A DNA stretch of 64,000 nucleotides. Source: Peptococcaceae bacterium. GTDB lineage: Bacteria; Bacillota; Peptococcia; Peptococcales; Peptococcaceae. Under the pieces are notes generated by a model that saw only the letters and a program-made list of their open reading frames with translations, was not told the DNA's origin and ran no database searches. Position numbers and translations under genes: made by a program. The stretch spans positions 1-64,000 of the forward strand of contig JAHZHI010000053.1 of NCBI GenBank assembly GCA_019420345.1, in the 5' to 3' direction. Shown here in pieces: positions 24,166 to 34,001 of this stretch; position 1 is the first letter of the stretch, and each line of letters begins with the position of its first letter.

Positions 24166-26526
24166 TTATGCCATGACATTTTCCAGAAAGCGCTGGAACA
24201 TGGCTGCCACTTGAGCGCGGGTTGCCGTGCCTTGTGGCGCGAGGGTATCTTCAGTCATGCCGCTGATGATCCCTTCCGATACGGCCCAGCTCATGACGTC
24301 GCTTGCCCATGGGCTGACGCTGTCTGCATCGCTATAAGCGTCGAGGCTTGCGCGGGCGCTCACATCGAGGCCTTTGTAGTCGGCGTAGCGATAGAGGATC
24401 GACGCCATCTGTTCGCGGGTGATTGGGTCGTTTGGCCCAAAGGTGCCGTCGCCATAGCCGCCGACGATGCCTTCGCTGGCTGCCCAGGCCACTGGGTCGG
24501 CGTACCAGTCACCACCGGCCACGTCGCTGAAGTCGGCGCTGCCAACAGCAGGGCTGCCTTCCAGGCGGTGCAACATGGAAACGATCATGCCGCGGGTGGT
24601 GGTGGTGTTTGGTTCAAAGGTGGTGGCGCTGGTGCCGGTCATCAGGCCATTGTCGTATGCATACTGCACAGCGTCGGTGTACCATGCCCCTGGAACCACA
24701 TCGTTGAAGATGTCAGCCACCGTGGTAGATGGTTCTTCTGGCTGTTCTGGGTCAACCCAGTCAGGATCTTCTGCAAAGGCAGCGCTGATGCTGACTTTAC
24801 TGCTTGGCATGGTGAAGCTGTAGGTGCCATCGCCATTGTCGATGACTTCCAGTTCTTTGCCGCCAGCAGTCACGCTCAGCGTATCCAGCATATAGCCAGC
24901 ATTCGGTGTTGCAGTGATGGTCACCGTTTCACCTTCGGTGGCATACTTGTCCACAGTGACACTGCCATTGTCCGGCTGAGCCACGCTGATTTCATAACTG
25001 TATTTGCCAGTGTAATGATAGGTCGATACCGTCACTATGCAGGAAGCTGTTTCTTCTCCGGCTTTTGCAGTGATGGTCGCCATGCCATCCTTGTGCGCGG
25101 TAACAACGCCGTTTTGGGTAACTGTTGCAACATCTTCATTATCTGAAGACCATTCAACAGCATCAGTTGTGTTTTCAGGTGTCACCGTAGCAACCAATGT
25201 CGCTGTATTTGGCGTTGTGTTGCTATACAGATTCAGCGTATCGCGATCCAGAGTGATGCCAGTGGCAGAAACAATAATTTTCCCATCCGACCCGACAACT
25301 ACCCCCCCTTCAGGCGCGGTAACAACAGGACCTCCACTCTCCTGCACTGTTGCACCAGCAGGCACGGTAATTGTGCCATCTTTGTTAACGCTTGGCGTTT
25401 GACCTTGAGCACTTCCAGCTGTAATTGTTGTGCCACTTTGTGTGGTAATGCTGCCACCCTCAGGCACCGTGGCAATACCGTTGGTCACTGTAGGCGTCCA
25501 AGACTGGCTCTCTGCTGTTCCGATAGTATTGCCGAATTGGTCTACAATCGTGCCGGTAAAGGTATTGCCTTCATTATAATTATCTAATGTAAACGAACTG
25601 TTTTTGCCAACAGTTAGTTCCTCATTTGTTTTTTTCATCAGCTGAATCGTTGTAGGAGACCCTGATTCACTATGACCTTTTGCATCCACCGCATCTTGCA
25701 GTGTGTCATAAAGATACGCATTGCCACCTTCGACAACCATTGCTGTGGTATCCTCCGAAGTAATAACTGTTTTATTCTCATCTATTCCAGCTGAGATGGA
25801 TAAATATTCTGATCCGTCTGGTTTTCCTACTCCTTGCGGAAGCGTAGTGTTATTCCCATAAAGATTCTTAAATGTTCCTGAAACAGCCTCAATCGTTGTT
25901 GTATTATAACCAAAACCACTCAGAGCTGAGCCGTCCACATCAATGACACTATTTTCAACTCTTAGAGCACCATTATGGTGATCTCTTGCTATTATTCCAC
26001 CAGTAAAAGCGACCCTGCTATTCATCGCAACCAATTCTACATTACTTATTTCAACAGAATGTTCTGAAATACTGAAAAGACCAGCTGTCATCGTCCCTGA
26101 ATTAGAAAAATCTAACTGGATAACACCATTCTTAATGATACTTCCTGAAGTCTTACCAGAAATCACCCCTCCACAAACAGTCCCAGAAGTGTCTCCATCA
26201 TGCTTAATATTTATGACATGTCCATTGAGATCCAAACAAGAGCTCTCTAGCATGAATCCGCAGTAAAACGAACCACCATAATATTCCGTTGTATTTAATT
26301 CAATATCTCGTACTAATTTGACAATCTGCATGGTGTCAGCACTTTGACCTGCAGAAGATTGAGCATCATTCAGCGCGGTTTGCAAATCTGTATATTCCTC
26401 TAATACCGTTTGGCCATCAGGACTAAGTCGCTGTGCGACAATCTCCTCACTTGCATCAGCTTTAGGCACATAGCACGAAAACGCTATTAGAAGCGAAAGA
26501 CATATTGCAATGATTTTCTTTACCAT
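24166..26526 (-). CDS. SLH-anchored surface protein with Big2 and repeat domains
   Basis: 786 residues. A signal peptide (1-~26, ADA cleavage region) leads to a beta-rich part (about 60-250) with strands typical of pectate-lyase-like helices. A glycine-rich stretch with GGSITTQSGTTITAGSA and related repeats follows (about 340-420). Then come a Big2 immunoglobulin-like domain (about 420-505, VEWSSDNEDVATV) and a bacterial repeat domain (about 512-590, VAQPDNGSVTV). Three SLH repeats complete it (about 608-786, FGPNDPITREQMASILYRYA). Its start lies 15 bp after the end of the frameshifted GLUG gene, so both probably form one surface-protein operon. The 3' SLH part is GC-richer than the 5' part, which suggests a mosaic origin. 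Confidence 0.9.
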   Translation of the reverse strand: MVKKIIAICLSLLIAFSCYVPKADASEEIVAQRLSPDGQTVLEEYTDLQTALNDAQSSAGQSADTMQIVKLVRDIELNTTEYYGGSFYCGFMLESSCLDLNGHVINIKHDGDTSGTVCGGVISGKTSGSIIKNGVIQLDFSNSGTMTAGLFSISEHSVEISNVELVAMNSRVAFTGGIIARDHHNGALRVENSVIDVDGSALSGFGYNTTTIEAVSGTFKNLYGNNTTLPQGVGKPDGSEYLSISAGIDENKTVITSEDTTAMVVEGGNAYLYDTLQDAVDAKGHSESGSPTTIQLMKKTNEELTVGKNSSFTLDNYNEGNTFTGTIVDQFGNTIGTAESQSWTPTVTNGIATVPEGGSITTQSGTTITAGSAQGQTPSVNKDGTITVPAGATVQESGGPVVTAPEGGVVVGSDGKIIVSATGITLDRDTLNLYSNTTPNTATLVATVTPENTTDAVEWSSDNEDVATVTQNGVVTAHKDGMATITAKAGEETASCIVTVSTYHYTGKYSYEISVAQPDNGSVTVDKYATEGETVTITATPNAGYMLDTLSVTAGGKELEVIDNGDGTYSFTMPSSKVSISAAFAEDPDWVDPEQPEEPSTTVADIFNDVVPGAWYTDAVQYAYDNGLMTGTSATTFEPNTTTTRGMIVSMLHRLEGSPAVGSADFSDVAGGDWYADPVAWAASEGIVGGYGDGTFGPNDPITREQMASILYRYADYKGLDVSARASLDAYSDADSVSPWASDVMSWAVSEGIISGMTEDTLAPQGTATRAQVAAMFQRFLENVMA

Positions 26527-26541
26527 ATTTATACCTCTTAA

Positions 26542-27775
26542 TCAGTTCTCCACATAAGGGCTTGGCGTTAAATTATCTGGTGTTACAGCATTTACCATCC
26601 CAGAATTTGTGCAACCTGTTATTTTAACATATAAATGGTCGATATTATTAGTGCCATCACCATATGCATATGTAATTGGATATCCAAAAATAGCTCCACA
26701 TTTACCGGCTGTACCGCTAATATTTCCTGAATTTGTGCAACCAGTCATGGAAGTTAAAGTTTTATTTGAATTAGGTTGACTTTGTCCTGGTGTAACACCT
26801 AATGTTCCAACAATACCTCCTGAACGAGGACCAGTGATGGTGCCAGAATTTGAACAGTCACTCACAGAACTCCCTTTTGAAGGGCTATATAAACCGCCAA
26901 GTCTAGGGTTATAAGCGTCAAAGCCAATGATCCCACCAGTACCATAATTTCCAGTAGCAGTTATATCGCCTTCATTATGGCAGCTCTCAATAGCGGCCTG
27001 ATCAGAATAGCCAATAATGCCACCCACTTCCGTATTGCCATTCACATTCCCGTAATTATAGCAATCGGTAACTGTAGCAGGGCCACCCGTCACAAAAATA
27101 AACGAAGTATCAAAATCATGGGAAGCCCCAATTACACCACCAGTATACATTCCACTACCGGTAACACTAGCGCAGTTTATGCATCCTGAAATTTCGGCTC
27201 TATCGCGCGCACTCCCAATCACACCACCAACACGATTAATACCTACAACAGTGCAATGTTCACCAGCTGTTACATCAATAACATGCCCCTGATGGATCGA
27301 CCCAATCACAGCAGCGGCAGCAGCTTCGTTTTCTGTCTCAGAACTATTAACAGTTATATAATCTACTGTGAGATTTTTTAACTGTTCCATTTTCAACAAA
27401 GCCAAATATCCCCATATTATATGCTGAGGCAATAGTTGCATGAGAGATGGTAAAACCTTTTCCGTCAAAAGTCCCTCTATATGCATAGGTAATAGAATTT
27501 TCGTTGGCATTTCCGATAGGAGTAAAAACTGCATTATCTAAATTAATATTTGCTGTTAACTCAGCATTCGCTGAAGTCTCTCCACCATTAACCAATGCCG
27601 AAAAGGCCTGCAAATCTGCTGCTGAGCCAATCTGATAGACACCATTGACCTTCGTTAAATTTTGTGTCGCCACCTCAGCAGTCGATTCACTAGATAAATC
27701 CGCCGCAAAGGCTACAGGCACCATGGTTGTCAGCATGGCGATGGTCATAAAGATTGCAATCAATTTACGCTTCAT
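26542..27775 (-). pseudogene. Secreted GLUG-repeat protein, split by a frameshift
   Basis: Two frames together encode one secreted protein of about 410 residues. The 5' frame (27347-27775) has a signal peptide and the SAADLQAFSALVNGG/RGTFDGKGFTIS features of GLUG-type proteins. The 3' frame (down to 26542) carries many repeats such as GGVIGSARDRAEISGC and GGIIGYSDQAAIESC. They join at A6 (27374-27379): removing one A restores FGFVENGTVKNLTVDY. This could be phase variation, a recent mutation or a sequencing error. GGGAGG precedes the start. The gene is AT-rich relative to its neighbours and has no SLH domain, so it would need another anchor. Confidence 0.8.
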
Positions 27776-28069
27776 AAAAATTACCTCCCATTCTTTTCTT
27801 CATCATCAACAAAAGCATGTGGCAACTGTGCATCGATTTGCATTTGTCTTTTTAGGTTTTTTCACCCATATAATATCTTTGCACATTACCATAACAATAA
27901 AAAATTGCTGATTCTAGCATCCCTCCTTTTAAACGCTGCGTCATTCATCATTATTATAACAACTTTGTTTTTGTTATGTTGTTATCAAATGATGATAATA
28001 TTACCTCTTATTTTCATTATATATGGTTCACGCGTCATATGCAATAATTTACGGAATATTTCTCATTCT
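27776..28069. other. AT-rich intergenic region with putative surface-operon promoter
   Basis: Upstream of the GLUG gene the minus strand has TTGTTA (27892-27897), 16 bp, TATTAT (27870-27875). The rest is AT-rich with no convincing frame or RNA. Confidence 0.45.
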
Positions 28070-28100
28070 AAATAAGCGAGTGTAGGGCCCTCGCTTATTT
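28070..28100. terminator. Terminator downstream of the recombinase gene
   Basis: 11-bp perfect stem (28070-28080 with 28090-28100), symmetric A/T ends, usable in both directions. It lies 83 bp past the recombinase stop codon. Confidence 0.65.
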
Positions 28101-28182
28101 GCTCTGTGCAGATGACAATATGATGGCCCATGAAATTAAACTTTGATAGTTTGCTGATCGACGCGTAACAACATAACAAAAA

Positions 28183-29034
28183 TTATGTGATAACCATGTG
28201 CATGCGGTCGAGCTGGCGCAGGTATTGGGCGCCGCTTTCGAGGGTGTAGATGCGGGTGGTGTTGATGCTGGTGTGGCCGAGCAGGTCGGCGAGGCGGAGA
28301 AGGTCTTTTTCGGCGGCATAGAAAGTGCGGGCAAAAAGATGGCGCAGGTTGTGGGGAAAGACTTTTTCCGGTGCGACGCGGGCTTGTCTGCAGAGGGCTT
28401 TCATGGCACGCCAGATGTTTGAGCGGTCAATGGGGCGGCCGGTTCTTGTTGTGAAGACAGGACCGGCGCTCTTTTTTTGTTGGCGGGGGTAGCGTTTGAG
28501 CAGGGCGCAGAGTTTTGAGGGCAGGAGCACGAGGCGGTGTTTGCCTTTGTTGTGAACGTGGGCGCGGCCGCTGCGCACGGCGTCGGCGGTGATGAAGCGG
28601 AGTTCGCTGACGCGGATGCCTGTGGCGGCGATGGTCTGCAGGATCAGGGCAAGGCGGTGCTGGCTGGTGTGTTCTGCGGTTTGGACGAGGCGCTGGTATT
28701 CTGTGCGGGTGAGTTCTTTGTGTTCGTCGCTGAAGTGGGGGCGTTGGATTTTCAGGGGTTGGATGAGGAGGTCTCTGCGCTGGTGGTGTTTGAGGTAGCC
28801 GTTGACGGCGGCGAGGAGGGCGTTGACGGTGGTGGGGGCGTAGTGCTGCATGAGCTGGTTTTTCCAGGCGATGAGCAGGGGTTTGTCGAGGGGGCGGTCG
28901 GCGGTGGTTTTCGAGAGGATTTGCAGGGCGTGGCGATATTGGGCGATGGTGCTGGCGCTGCGTTCTTTGTTTTCGAGGGTGTCGATGTATTGCTGGATGC
29001 TGGCTGTGGTGAGGATGTGTGGATGGGCGGGCAT
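28183..29034 (-). CDS. Lone XerC/D-like tyrosine recombinase
   Basis: 283 residues. A SAM-like N-terminal core-binding domain (1-~100, TIAQYRHALQIL) precedes the catalytic domain. The active-site set is complete: Arg141 (ATGIRVSEL), His228/Arg231 (PHNLRHLFAR), His254 (LLGHTSINTT) and Tyr263 (RIYT). It could resolve chromosome dimers, integrate an element or invert DNA. No attachment sites or cargo genes are evident. The start at 29034 has AAAGGAGG at 9 nt. A much longer in-frame extension upstream lacks signals and runs into the next gene. Confidence 0.85.
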   Translation of the reverse strand: MPAHPHILTTASIQQYIDTLENKERSASTIAQYRHALQILSKTTADRPLDKPLLIAWKNQLMQHYAPTTVNALLAAVNGYLKHHQRRDLLIQPLKIQRPHFSDEHKELTRTEYQRLVQTAEHTSQHRLALILQTIAATGIRVSELRFITADAVRSGRAHVHNKGKHRLVLLPSKLCALLKRYPRQQKKSAGPVFTTRTGRPIDRSNIWRAMKALCRQARVAPEKVFPHNLRHLFARTFYAAEKDLLRLADLLGHTSINTTRIYTLESGAQYLRQLDRMHMVIT

Positions 29035-29076
29035 GGTGGGTTCCTCCTTTTGGTGTGGTGTTGTGGTTGGAAATAG

Positions 29077-29126
29077 AACAGCCCTCCTGCTGAGGGTGCC
29101 TGGGGCACGGTGGCAGGAGGGCTGTT
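29077..29126 (-). terminator. Strong hairpin after the small membrane-protein gene
   Basis: 14-bp perfect stem (29077-29090 with 29113-29126), with T-rich sequence on the minus-strand side. Confidence 0.65.
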
Positions 29127-29128
29127 TG

Positions 29129-29488
29129 TTATAGTTCCTGGATGTCACGCCGATAGGAGATGTAACCGCCTGCGGTGATGATGGTTGTGGCGAAGAGCCA
29201 GAGTGTGAGGGGCAGGTTGGCCTGGAGGTTGTAGACGAAACTGAAGAAGACGGTGACGAGGCCGAGGATACCCCAGTAGATCCAGAATTTGTTCCATCGG
29301 GGTTCTTCTTTTTCTTCATCGGGGTTGCCGAGGGCGGTGGCGAGATTGCGGGCGCAGACGATGGCTGCCATGATGATGGGCAGTTTTTCAACGCGAATGG
29401 GCAGTATCTGCGGTGCCCAGAGGCTGAGCGCGGCAACGATGAAGGCCACGAGCCACCAAATAACCCAGTACCATTCGTTTCTTTTCAT
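29129..29488 (-). CDS. Four-helix membrane protein, unknown function
   Basis: 119 residues. Tryptophan-rich start (MKRNEWYWVIWWLVAF) and four probable transmembrane helices, with a charged loop (NPDEEKEEPRWNK) between helices 2 and 3. No family recognised. The start at 29488 has AAAGGTGAT upstream. It lies about 95 bp before the recombinase gene with a hairpin between, so the two are probably separate transcripts. Confidence 0.65.
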   Translation of the reverse strand: MKRNEWYWVIWWLVAFIVAALSLWAPQILPIRVEKLPIIMAAIVCARNLATALGNPDEEKEEPRWNKFWIYWGILGLVTVFFSFVYNLQANLPLTLWLFATTIITAGGYISYRRDIQEL

Positions 29489-29594
29489 TGTTTGATCACC
29501 TTTCGTTATTGACCGGCTGCGGTGCCGGATGGGATATGCTTCTATGATACAAAATAGGTGCGGTTTTCGCAATATTGAGGGTGGCACTGGCGCA

Positions 29595-29624
29595 TAAAAA
29601 ATCCCCGGCGCGAGTGCGTCGGGG
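29595..29624 (-). terminator. Terminator of ackA
   Basis: GC stem with GAGT loop (about 29603-29624) followed by TTTTTT on the minus strand, 20 bp after the ackA stop. Confidence 0.8.
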
Positions 29625-29643
29625 AGGGTTGTGTGGTGTGAAC

Positions 29644-30855
29644 TTACTTCACGAGGCCAGCTTCCTGAACTGCTTCCAGAGTTTCGGTTGCGATGGCGTA
29701 TTCTTCGTTGGTAGGGATAACGAAGGCACGTACTTTTGCACCGTCAGCGCTGATGTCGCGCATTTCGCGGCAGCCGTCGTTCTTGGCTGGGTCAACAGCG
29801 ATGCCCAGAGCATCAAAGTTTTCGCAGATGGATGCACGAACACGGTCGTCGTTTTCACCGATGCCGGCAGTGAAGACGATGGCGTCGCAGCCGTCGAGTT
29901 CTGCATAGTAAGCACCGATGTATTTTTTAGCACGGAGGACGAACATATCATAAGCGAGCTGTGCGCGTTCGTTGCCATTGTCCATAGCTTCTTCGATGTC
30001 ACGGAAGTCGTTGGAAAGACCGCTGACGCCGAGGAGACCGGATTTCTTGTTCACATAGGTATCCATTTCGTCTGGAGTGAGACCTTTGTGCTTCATGATA
30101 TAGAGAACAGCAGCTGGGTCGATGTCACCAGTACGGGTACCCATTACGAGACCTTCGAGTGGAGTGAAGCCCATGGAGGTGTCGATGATCTTGCCGCCCT
30201 TGATGGCAGAGATGCTGGCACCGTTGCCGAGGTGGCAGGTGATGAGCTTAAGTTCTTCGATTGGACGGCCCAGAGCCTTAGCTGCTTCACGAGCAACGTA
30301 TTTGTGGCTGGTACCATGTGCGCCATAACGACGAACTTTGAGGGTCTTGTAATCTTCGTATGGAATAGCATACATGTAGTGTGCTGGATCCATGGTCATG
30401 TGGTAAGAGGTATCGAATACGCAAACGGATGGAATGCCAGGCATGTTTTCTTCGCAAGCTTCGATACCAGCGAGAGCAGCGTAGTTATGAAGCGGAGCCA
30501 TAGCGCCGTAGGAGTGTACGAGATCTTTGACACGCTGATCAACGACTGCTGCTTTAGGGAAGGAGTCACCCCCCTGCACAATGCGATGACCGATGGCATC
30601 GATGCTGCTGAGATCTTCTACAACAGCGAGATCGCCTTTGGTGAGGGCGTCAACAACGAGAGCAACTGCTTCTTTGTGGTTGTCTGCTTTGACATCTTTC
30701 TTGATCTTTTCGCCTTTCGCTTTGACTTCGAAGCCAGCGTCGCCACCCATGCCGATACGTTCGACAAGGCCCTTGGACATGACTTCACCGTTGTCCATGT
30801 TGATAAGCTGGAACTTCAGGGAAGAGCTCCCACTGTTCATAACTAATACGATCAT
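29644..30855 (-). CDS. ackA: Acetate kinase
   Basis: 403 residues, full length. AckA interconverts acetyl phosphate plus ADP with acetate plus ATP, the ATP-forming step of acetate fermentation. Signatures: N-terminal VLVMNSGSSSLKFQL, HRIVQGGD, VFDTSYHMTM, GAHGTSHKYV, LITCHLGNGAS and the late FTAGIGEND. GAGGTGAA precedes the ATG. No pta gene is adjacent. It lies 37 bp after the ABC transporter ATPase gene and could be transcribed with it. Confidence 0.97.
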   Translation of the reverse strand: MIVLVMNSGSSSLKFQLINMDNGEVMSKGLVERIGMGGDAGFEVKAKGEKIKKDVKADNHKEAVALVVDALTKGDLAVVEDLSSIDAIGHRIVQGGDSFPKAAVVDQRVKDLVHSYGAMAPLHNYAALAGIEACEENMPGIPSVCVFDTSYHMTMDPAHYMYAIPYEDYKTLKVRRYGAHGTSHKYVAREAAKALGRPIEELKLITCHLGNGASISAIKGGKIIDTSMGFTPLEGLVMGTRTGDIDPAAVLYIMKHKGLTPDEMDTYVNKKSGLLGVSGLSNDFRDIEEAMDNGNERAQLAYDMFVLRAKKYIGAYYAELDGCDAIVFTAGIGENDDRVRASICENFDALGIAVDPAKNDGCREMRDISADGAKVRAFVIPTNEEYAIATETLEAVQEAGLVK

Positions 30856-30892
30856 TTCTTTTGTTCACCTCATAGAAAATTTGAAAATTTTA

Positions 30893-31693
30893 TTAAGAAA
30901 GGAGCAGGGCGTCACTCATGATGGCGTCGCCGCTTGCCTTCTCAAACATTTGTAAAAGATCCTGCACCGAAAGATTTGGATAATCCGCTTTACGGATATC
31001 GACGGCCACTTTGCCGCTGTCAAGCATGACAAGGCGGTTGCCGTGAGCAATCGCATCGCGCATGTTATGGGTAATCATGATGGTGGTCAACCCATATTCA
31101 GCAACGATATGATCGGTGATTTCAAGGACCTTGGCAGCCGTCTTTGGGTCAAGGGCTGCAGTGTGTTCATCAAGCAGAAGAATATCTGGCCGCTTGAGGG
31201 TGGCCATGAGCAACGTCAGGGCCTGGCGCTGACCGCCGGACAAAAGACCGACGCGCGCAGTGAGCCGTTCTTCAAGGCCCAGGCCAAGCATGGCCAGGCG
31301 TTCCTGGAAGAAGGCACGATCTTTTGCACGAGAGCTCCAACGCAGCCCTGGTCGCTGACCACGGCGAGACGCCATCGCAAGGTTTTCCTCGATTTGCATG
31401 TGGGCGCAGGTGCCCAGCATTGGATCCTGGAAAACACGACCGATGTAAGCGGCGCGTTTATGCTCCGGCAATTTGGTAACATTGACATTATTGATAAAAA
31501 TTTCACCTTTATCGACAGGGAAAACCCCGGCGACGGCATTAAGCATGGTGGATTTACCGGCACCATTGCCACCAATGACAGTGACAAAGTCGCCTTCTTC
31601 AAGATGCAGGTCAAGGCCGCGCAGGGCTTTTTTCTGATTGACACTGCCAGGATTGAAGGTTTTTTCGATGCCATTCAAATCTAACATAGACAT
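30893..31693 (-). CDS. ABC transporter ATP-binding protein (TrpXYZ-type)
   Basis: 266 residues from the ATG at 31693 (GAGGAGG upstream). Walker A GGNGAGKST, Q-loop region FQDPMLGT, signature LLSGGQRQALTL, Walker B PDILLLDEH and a switch histidine in IMITHNMRDA. It energises the adjacent permease. This ATPase type accompanies ABC_sub_bind (PF04392) systems, some of which import tryptophan or tyrosine. The substrate here is inferred only from family. Confidence 0.9.
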   Translation of the reverse strand: MSMLDLNGIEKTFNPGSVNQKKALRGLDLHLEEGDFVTVIGGNGAGKSTMLNAVAGVFPVDKGEIFINNVNVTKLPEHKRAAYIGRVFQDPMLGTCAHMQIEENLAMASRRGQRPGLRWSSRAKDRAFFQERLAMLGLGLEERLTARVGLLSGGQRQALTLLMATLKRPDILLLDEHTAALDPKTAAKVLEITDHIVAEYGLTTIMITHNMRDAIAHGNRLVMLDSGKVAVDIRKADYPNLSVQDLLQMFEKASGDAIMSDALLLS

Positions 31694-31706
31694 GGTCTCA
31701 ACCTCC

Positions 31707-32582
31707 TCACACACGAGAGCGCAGTTTCTGCATCTTGCTCTTGATGAGCGGCAGCGCCAGCGCAACAGCAACAATAACAGCGGTGAGCAGCTTGAGGTCG
31801 TTCGGATTCATACCGAGCCAGAGGACGAAGGCCACCACCGCACGATAAACGATGGAGCCCAACACGACACTGATGAGCCAGTTTTTAAAACTGCGTGTGC
31901 CAAAAAGCACTTCCCCGATAATGATGGACGCCAGCCCGGTAACGAGCACCCCAGTCCCCATGTTAACATCGGCATAACCATTGGATTGGCTCAGCAAAGC
32001 ACCTGTGATGCCAACAAAGCCGTTGGAGATAATCAACCCAAGAATAACGGTAATGTCCGTATTGATACCCTGAGCGCGAATCATTTGTGGGTTGTCGCCA
32101 GTCGCACGAATGGCTGCCCCAAGCTCAGTACCAAAGAAGATGTAGCAGAAAAACCAAACAACGAGAGTAGCCAGAAGACCGACCACCAACGTGGCACTGA
32201 CTTTACTCATGCTGTTTTCAAAAAAGGTATAGACCGTTTCTTTGCCCAAAATAGACGTTGTAGCACGGCCCATAATGCGCAAGTTGATTGAATACAAACC
32301 AATCATCGTCAAAATCCCGGCAAGCAGCGCAGGAATTTTCAGCTTGGTATGCAGAAAACCGGTGACAGCACCCGCTGCACAACCGCCAAGGAACGCAAAC
32401 AAAATGGCCAGAAGTGGCGAACCACCGCCACTGATAGTCATAACAGCAATGGCCCCGCCGAGAGGATACGTCCCCTCAATGGACAAATCGGCCACATCCA
32501 AAATACGGAAAGTAATAAACAAACCGATCGCAAGCACTGCCCACAAGAGCCCTTGTGCGACCGTTGAAAGTATGAGTTCCAT
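31707..32582 (-). CDS. ABC transporter permease (TrpXYZ-type)
   Basis: 291 residues with eight or more hydrophobic segments, of the branched-chain/TrpY permease superfamily (GLFITFRILDVADLSIEGTY near the start is typical). Start at 32582 with GGAGG upstream. It forms the membrane channel for the system and ends 13 bp before the ATPase gene. It is separated from the binding-protein gene by a terminator at 32709-32737, so its level is probably lower than that of the binding protein. Confidence 0.9.
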   Translation of the reverse strand: MELILSTVAQGLLWAVLAIGLFITFRILDVADLSIEGTYPLGGAIAVMTISGGGSPLLAILFAFLGGCAAGAVTGFLHTKLKIPALLAGILTMIGLYSINLRIMGRATTSILGKETVYTFFENSMSKVSATLVVGLLATLVVWFFCYIFFGTELGAAIRATGDNPQMIRAQGINTDITVILGLIISNGFVGITGALLSQSNGYADVNMGTGVLVTGLASIIIGEVLFGTRSFKNWLISVVLGSIVYRAVVAFVLWLGMNPNDLKLLTAVIVAVALALPLIKSKMQKLRSRV

Positions 32583-32708
32583 AATGATCCTCCATAATGT
32601 CTCCATACCGGGAATGGATCATCCCCACCTAAGCATTATAGCATAGAGCAGGCCATTCTCCCAATAACTTTCCCGGCAAAAAGTAATAGTCGGAATAAAC
32701 AAACAAAA

Positions 32709-32737
32709 CGAAGGGTCGCCACTGGGGTGACCCTTCG
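32709..32737 (-). terminator. Intra-operon terminator after the binding-protein gene
   Basis: 9-bp perfect stem (32709-32717 with 32729-32737), then TTTTGTTTG on the minus strand. Partial readthrough would leave excess binding protein over permease. Confidence 0.75.
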
Positions 32738-32768
32738 TCATGCCGGCCAACAGCCGACAATGGGTTCA

Positions 32769-33803
32769 TTATTCTTCTGCAGCGTATTCACCAACGAATT
32801 CAGCGAGGTCATCCGGTACGGTGATGCCAAGCAGATCCACTTCTGCCTGGTTGATTTCGGTAGTGGTGTTTGCAGCCATTTCAATTGGCATATCGGCTGG
32901 CTGAGCTTCGCCCTTGAGGATCTTCGCAGCCATTAAACCAGTCTGTTTGCCAAGTTCGTAGTAATCAACACTGACTGTTGCCAAGCCGCCGCCAGAAAGC
33001 ATACCAACTTCACCAGTGAAGACTGGAATCTTCGATTCGTTGGTAACACCTGTCAAAGTCGTCATAGCAGACGCCAACGTATTGTCGGTTGGAACATAGA
33101 TGGCTTCAATATCTTCACCAATCAGACTGGTTGCAGCCTGCTGGATTTCGTTAACATTGGATACGGTCATTTCGGTAACAGAAATGCCAACCGATTCGCA
33201 CTGTTCTTTGAACAGTTCAACCTGAATGCGGGAGTTTTCTTCCGCGGAGCAGTACATAACACCAACAGATTTAAGATCTGGCATCATTTTCTGCATCAAA
33301 GCCACCTGATCTTCAATTGGGTTCATATCACTGGTCCCTGTCACATTACCGCCAGGAGCGTCGTTGCTGTCAACAAGACCGACGCTTTCATAGTCGGTGA
33401 TGGCCGTGCCGACAATTGGAATATCGGAGCTGGCGCTCTTCATCTGTACAGCAGCCTGCGTTGCAATGGCGCAGACAAGATCTTTCTTGTCGCTGGCAAA
33501 CTGACTGGTGATGGTGTTCAAGTTGGACTGATCGCCCTGAGCGTTCTGGTAATCAATGACAACATCCTTACCGATGGTGTAGCCGGCTTCTTCCAAGCCA
33601 TCTTCAAAGCCATCGCGTGCGCGATCCAGCGCAGTGTGTGCTGTCGTTTGAATAATACCAATCTGTAATGCATCTGCATCGGCTTCTGCTGTTGCACTGC
33701 CCTCTCCTGCCGCACTACCACTGCTGCCAGAGCCACCGCCGCAGCCAGCCAATAACATCATACTGCCGAGCGCAATCCCGGCGATCCATTTTTTCATCTT
33801 CAT
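32769..33803 (-). CDS. ABC transporter substrate-binding lipoprotein (TrpX-type)
   Basis: 344 residues. Lipoprotein signal with the lipobox LLAGC (Cys21) and a Gly/Ser linker. The mature part is an ABC_sub_bind (PF04392) periplasmic-binding fold: QIGIIQTTAHTALDRARDGF, IVGTAITDYESVG, VGVMYCSAEENS. Homologues bind aromatic amino acids such as tryptophan. GGAGG lies 8 nt before the start. First gene of the importer operon. Confidence 0.9.
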   Translation of the reverse strand: MKMKKWIAGIALGSMMLLAGCGGGSGSSGSAAGEGSATAEADADALQIGIIQTTAHTALDRARDGFEDGLEEAGYTIGKDVVIDYQNAQGDQSNLNTITSQFASDKKDLVCAIATQAAVQMKSASSDIPIVGTAITDYESVGLVDSNDAPGGNVTGTSDMNPIEDQVALMQKMMPDLKSVGVMYCSAEENSRIQVELFKEQCESVGISVTEMTVSNVNEIQQAATSLIGEDIEAIYVPTDNTLASAMTTLTGVTNESKIPVFTGEVGMLSGGGLATVSVDYYELGKQTGLMAAKILKGEAQPADMPIEMAANTTTEINQAEVDLLGITVPDDLAEFVGEYAAEE

Positions 33804-34001
33804 CCTACATTCCTCCGTTCTACAAATTCTACATTTCTCGGATGAGAGATACCACGTTTCGTGGATGTACGTCTATGATATACCCCACACACATATAATG
33901 CAACCCTTATTGCACAAAAATCGCCCAAACTGTCGGAAAATTTGATTATTATTTCTTATTGTGCGTAACATTAACTTTTCCAAAGCTATTCCCCAGGTTC
34001 A

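Noticed and set aside
29575..30846. A 423-residue plus-strand frame
   Set aside because: Antisense to ackA, which has all its signatures.
33804..33960. T-box leader for the TrpX-type importer
   Set aside because: No GGTGG-ACCGCG T-box sequence; the leader is short and contains an ordinary promoter (TTGCAT, 17 bp, TATCAT).
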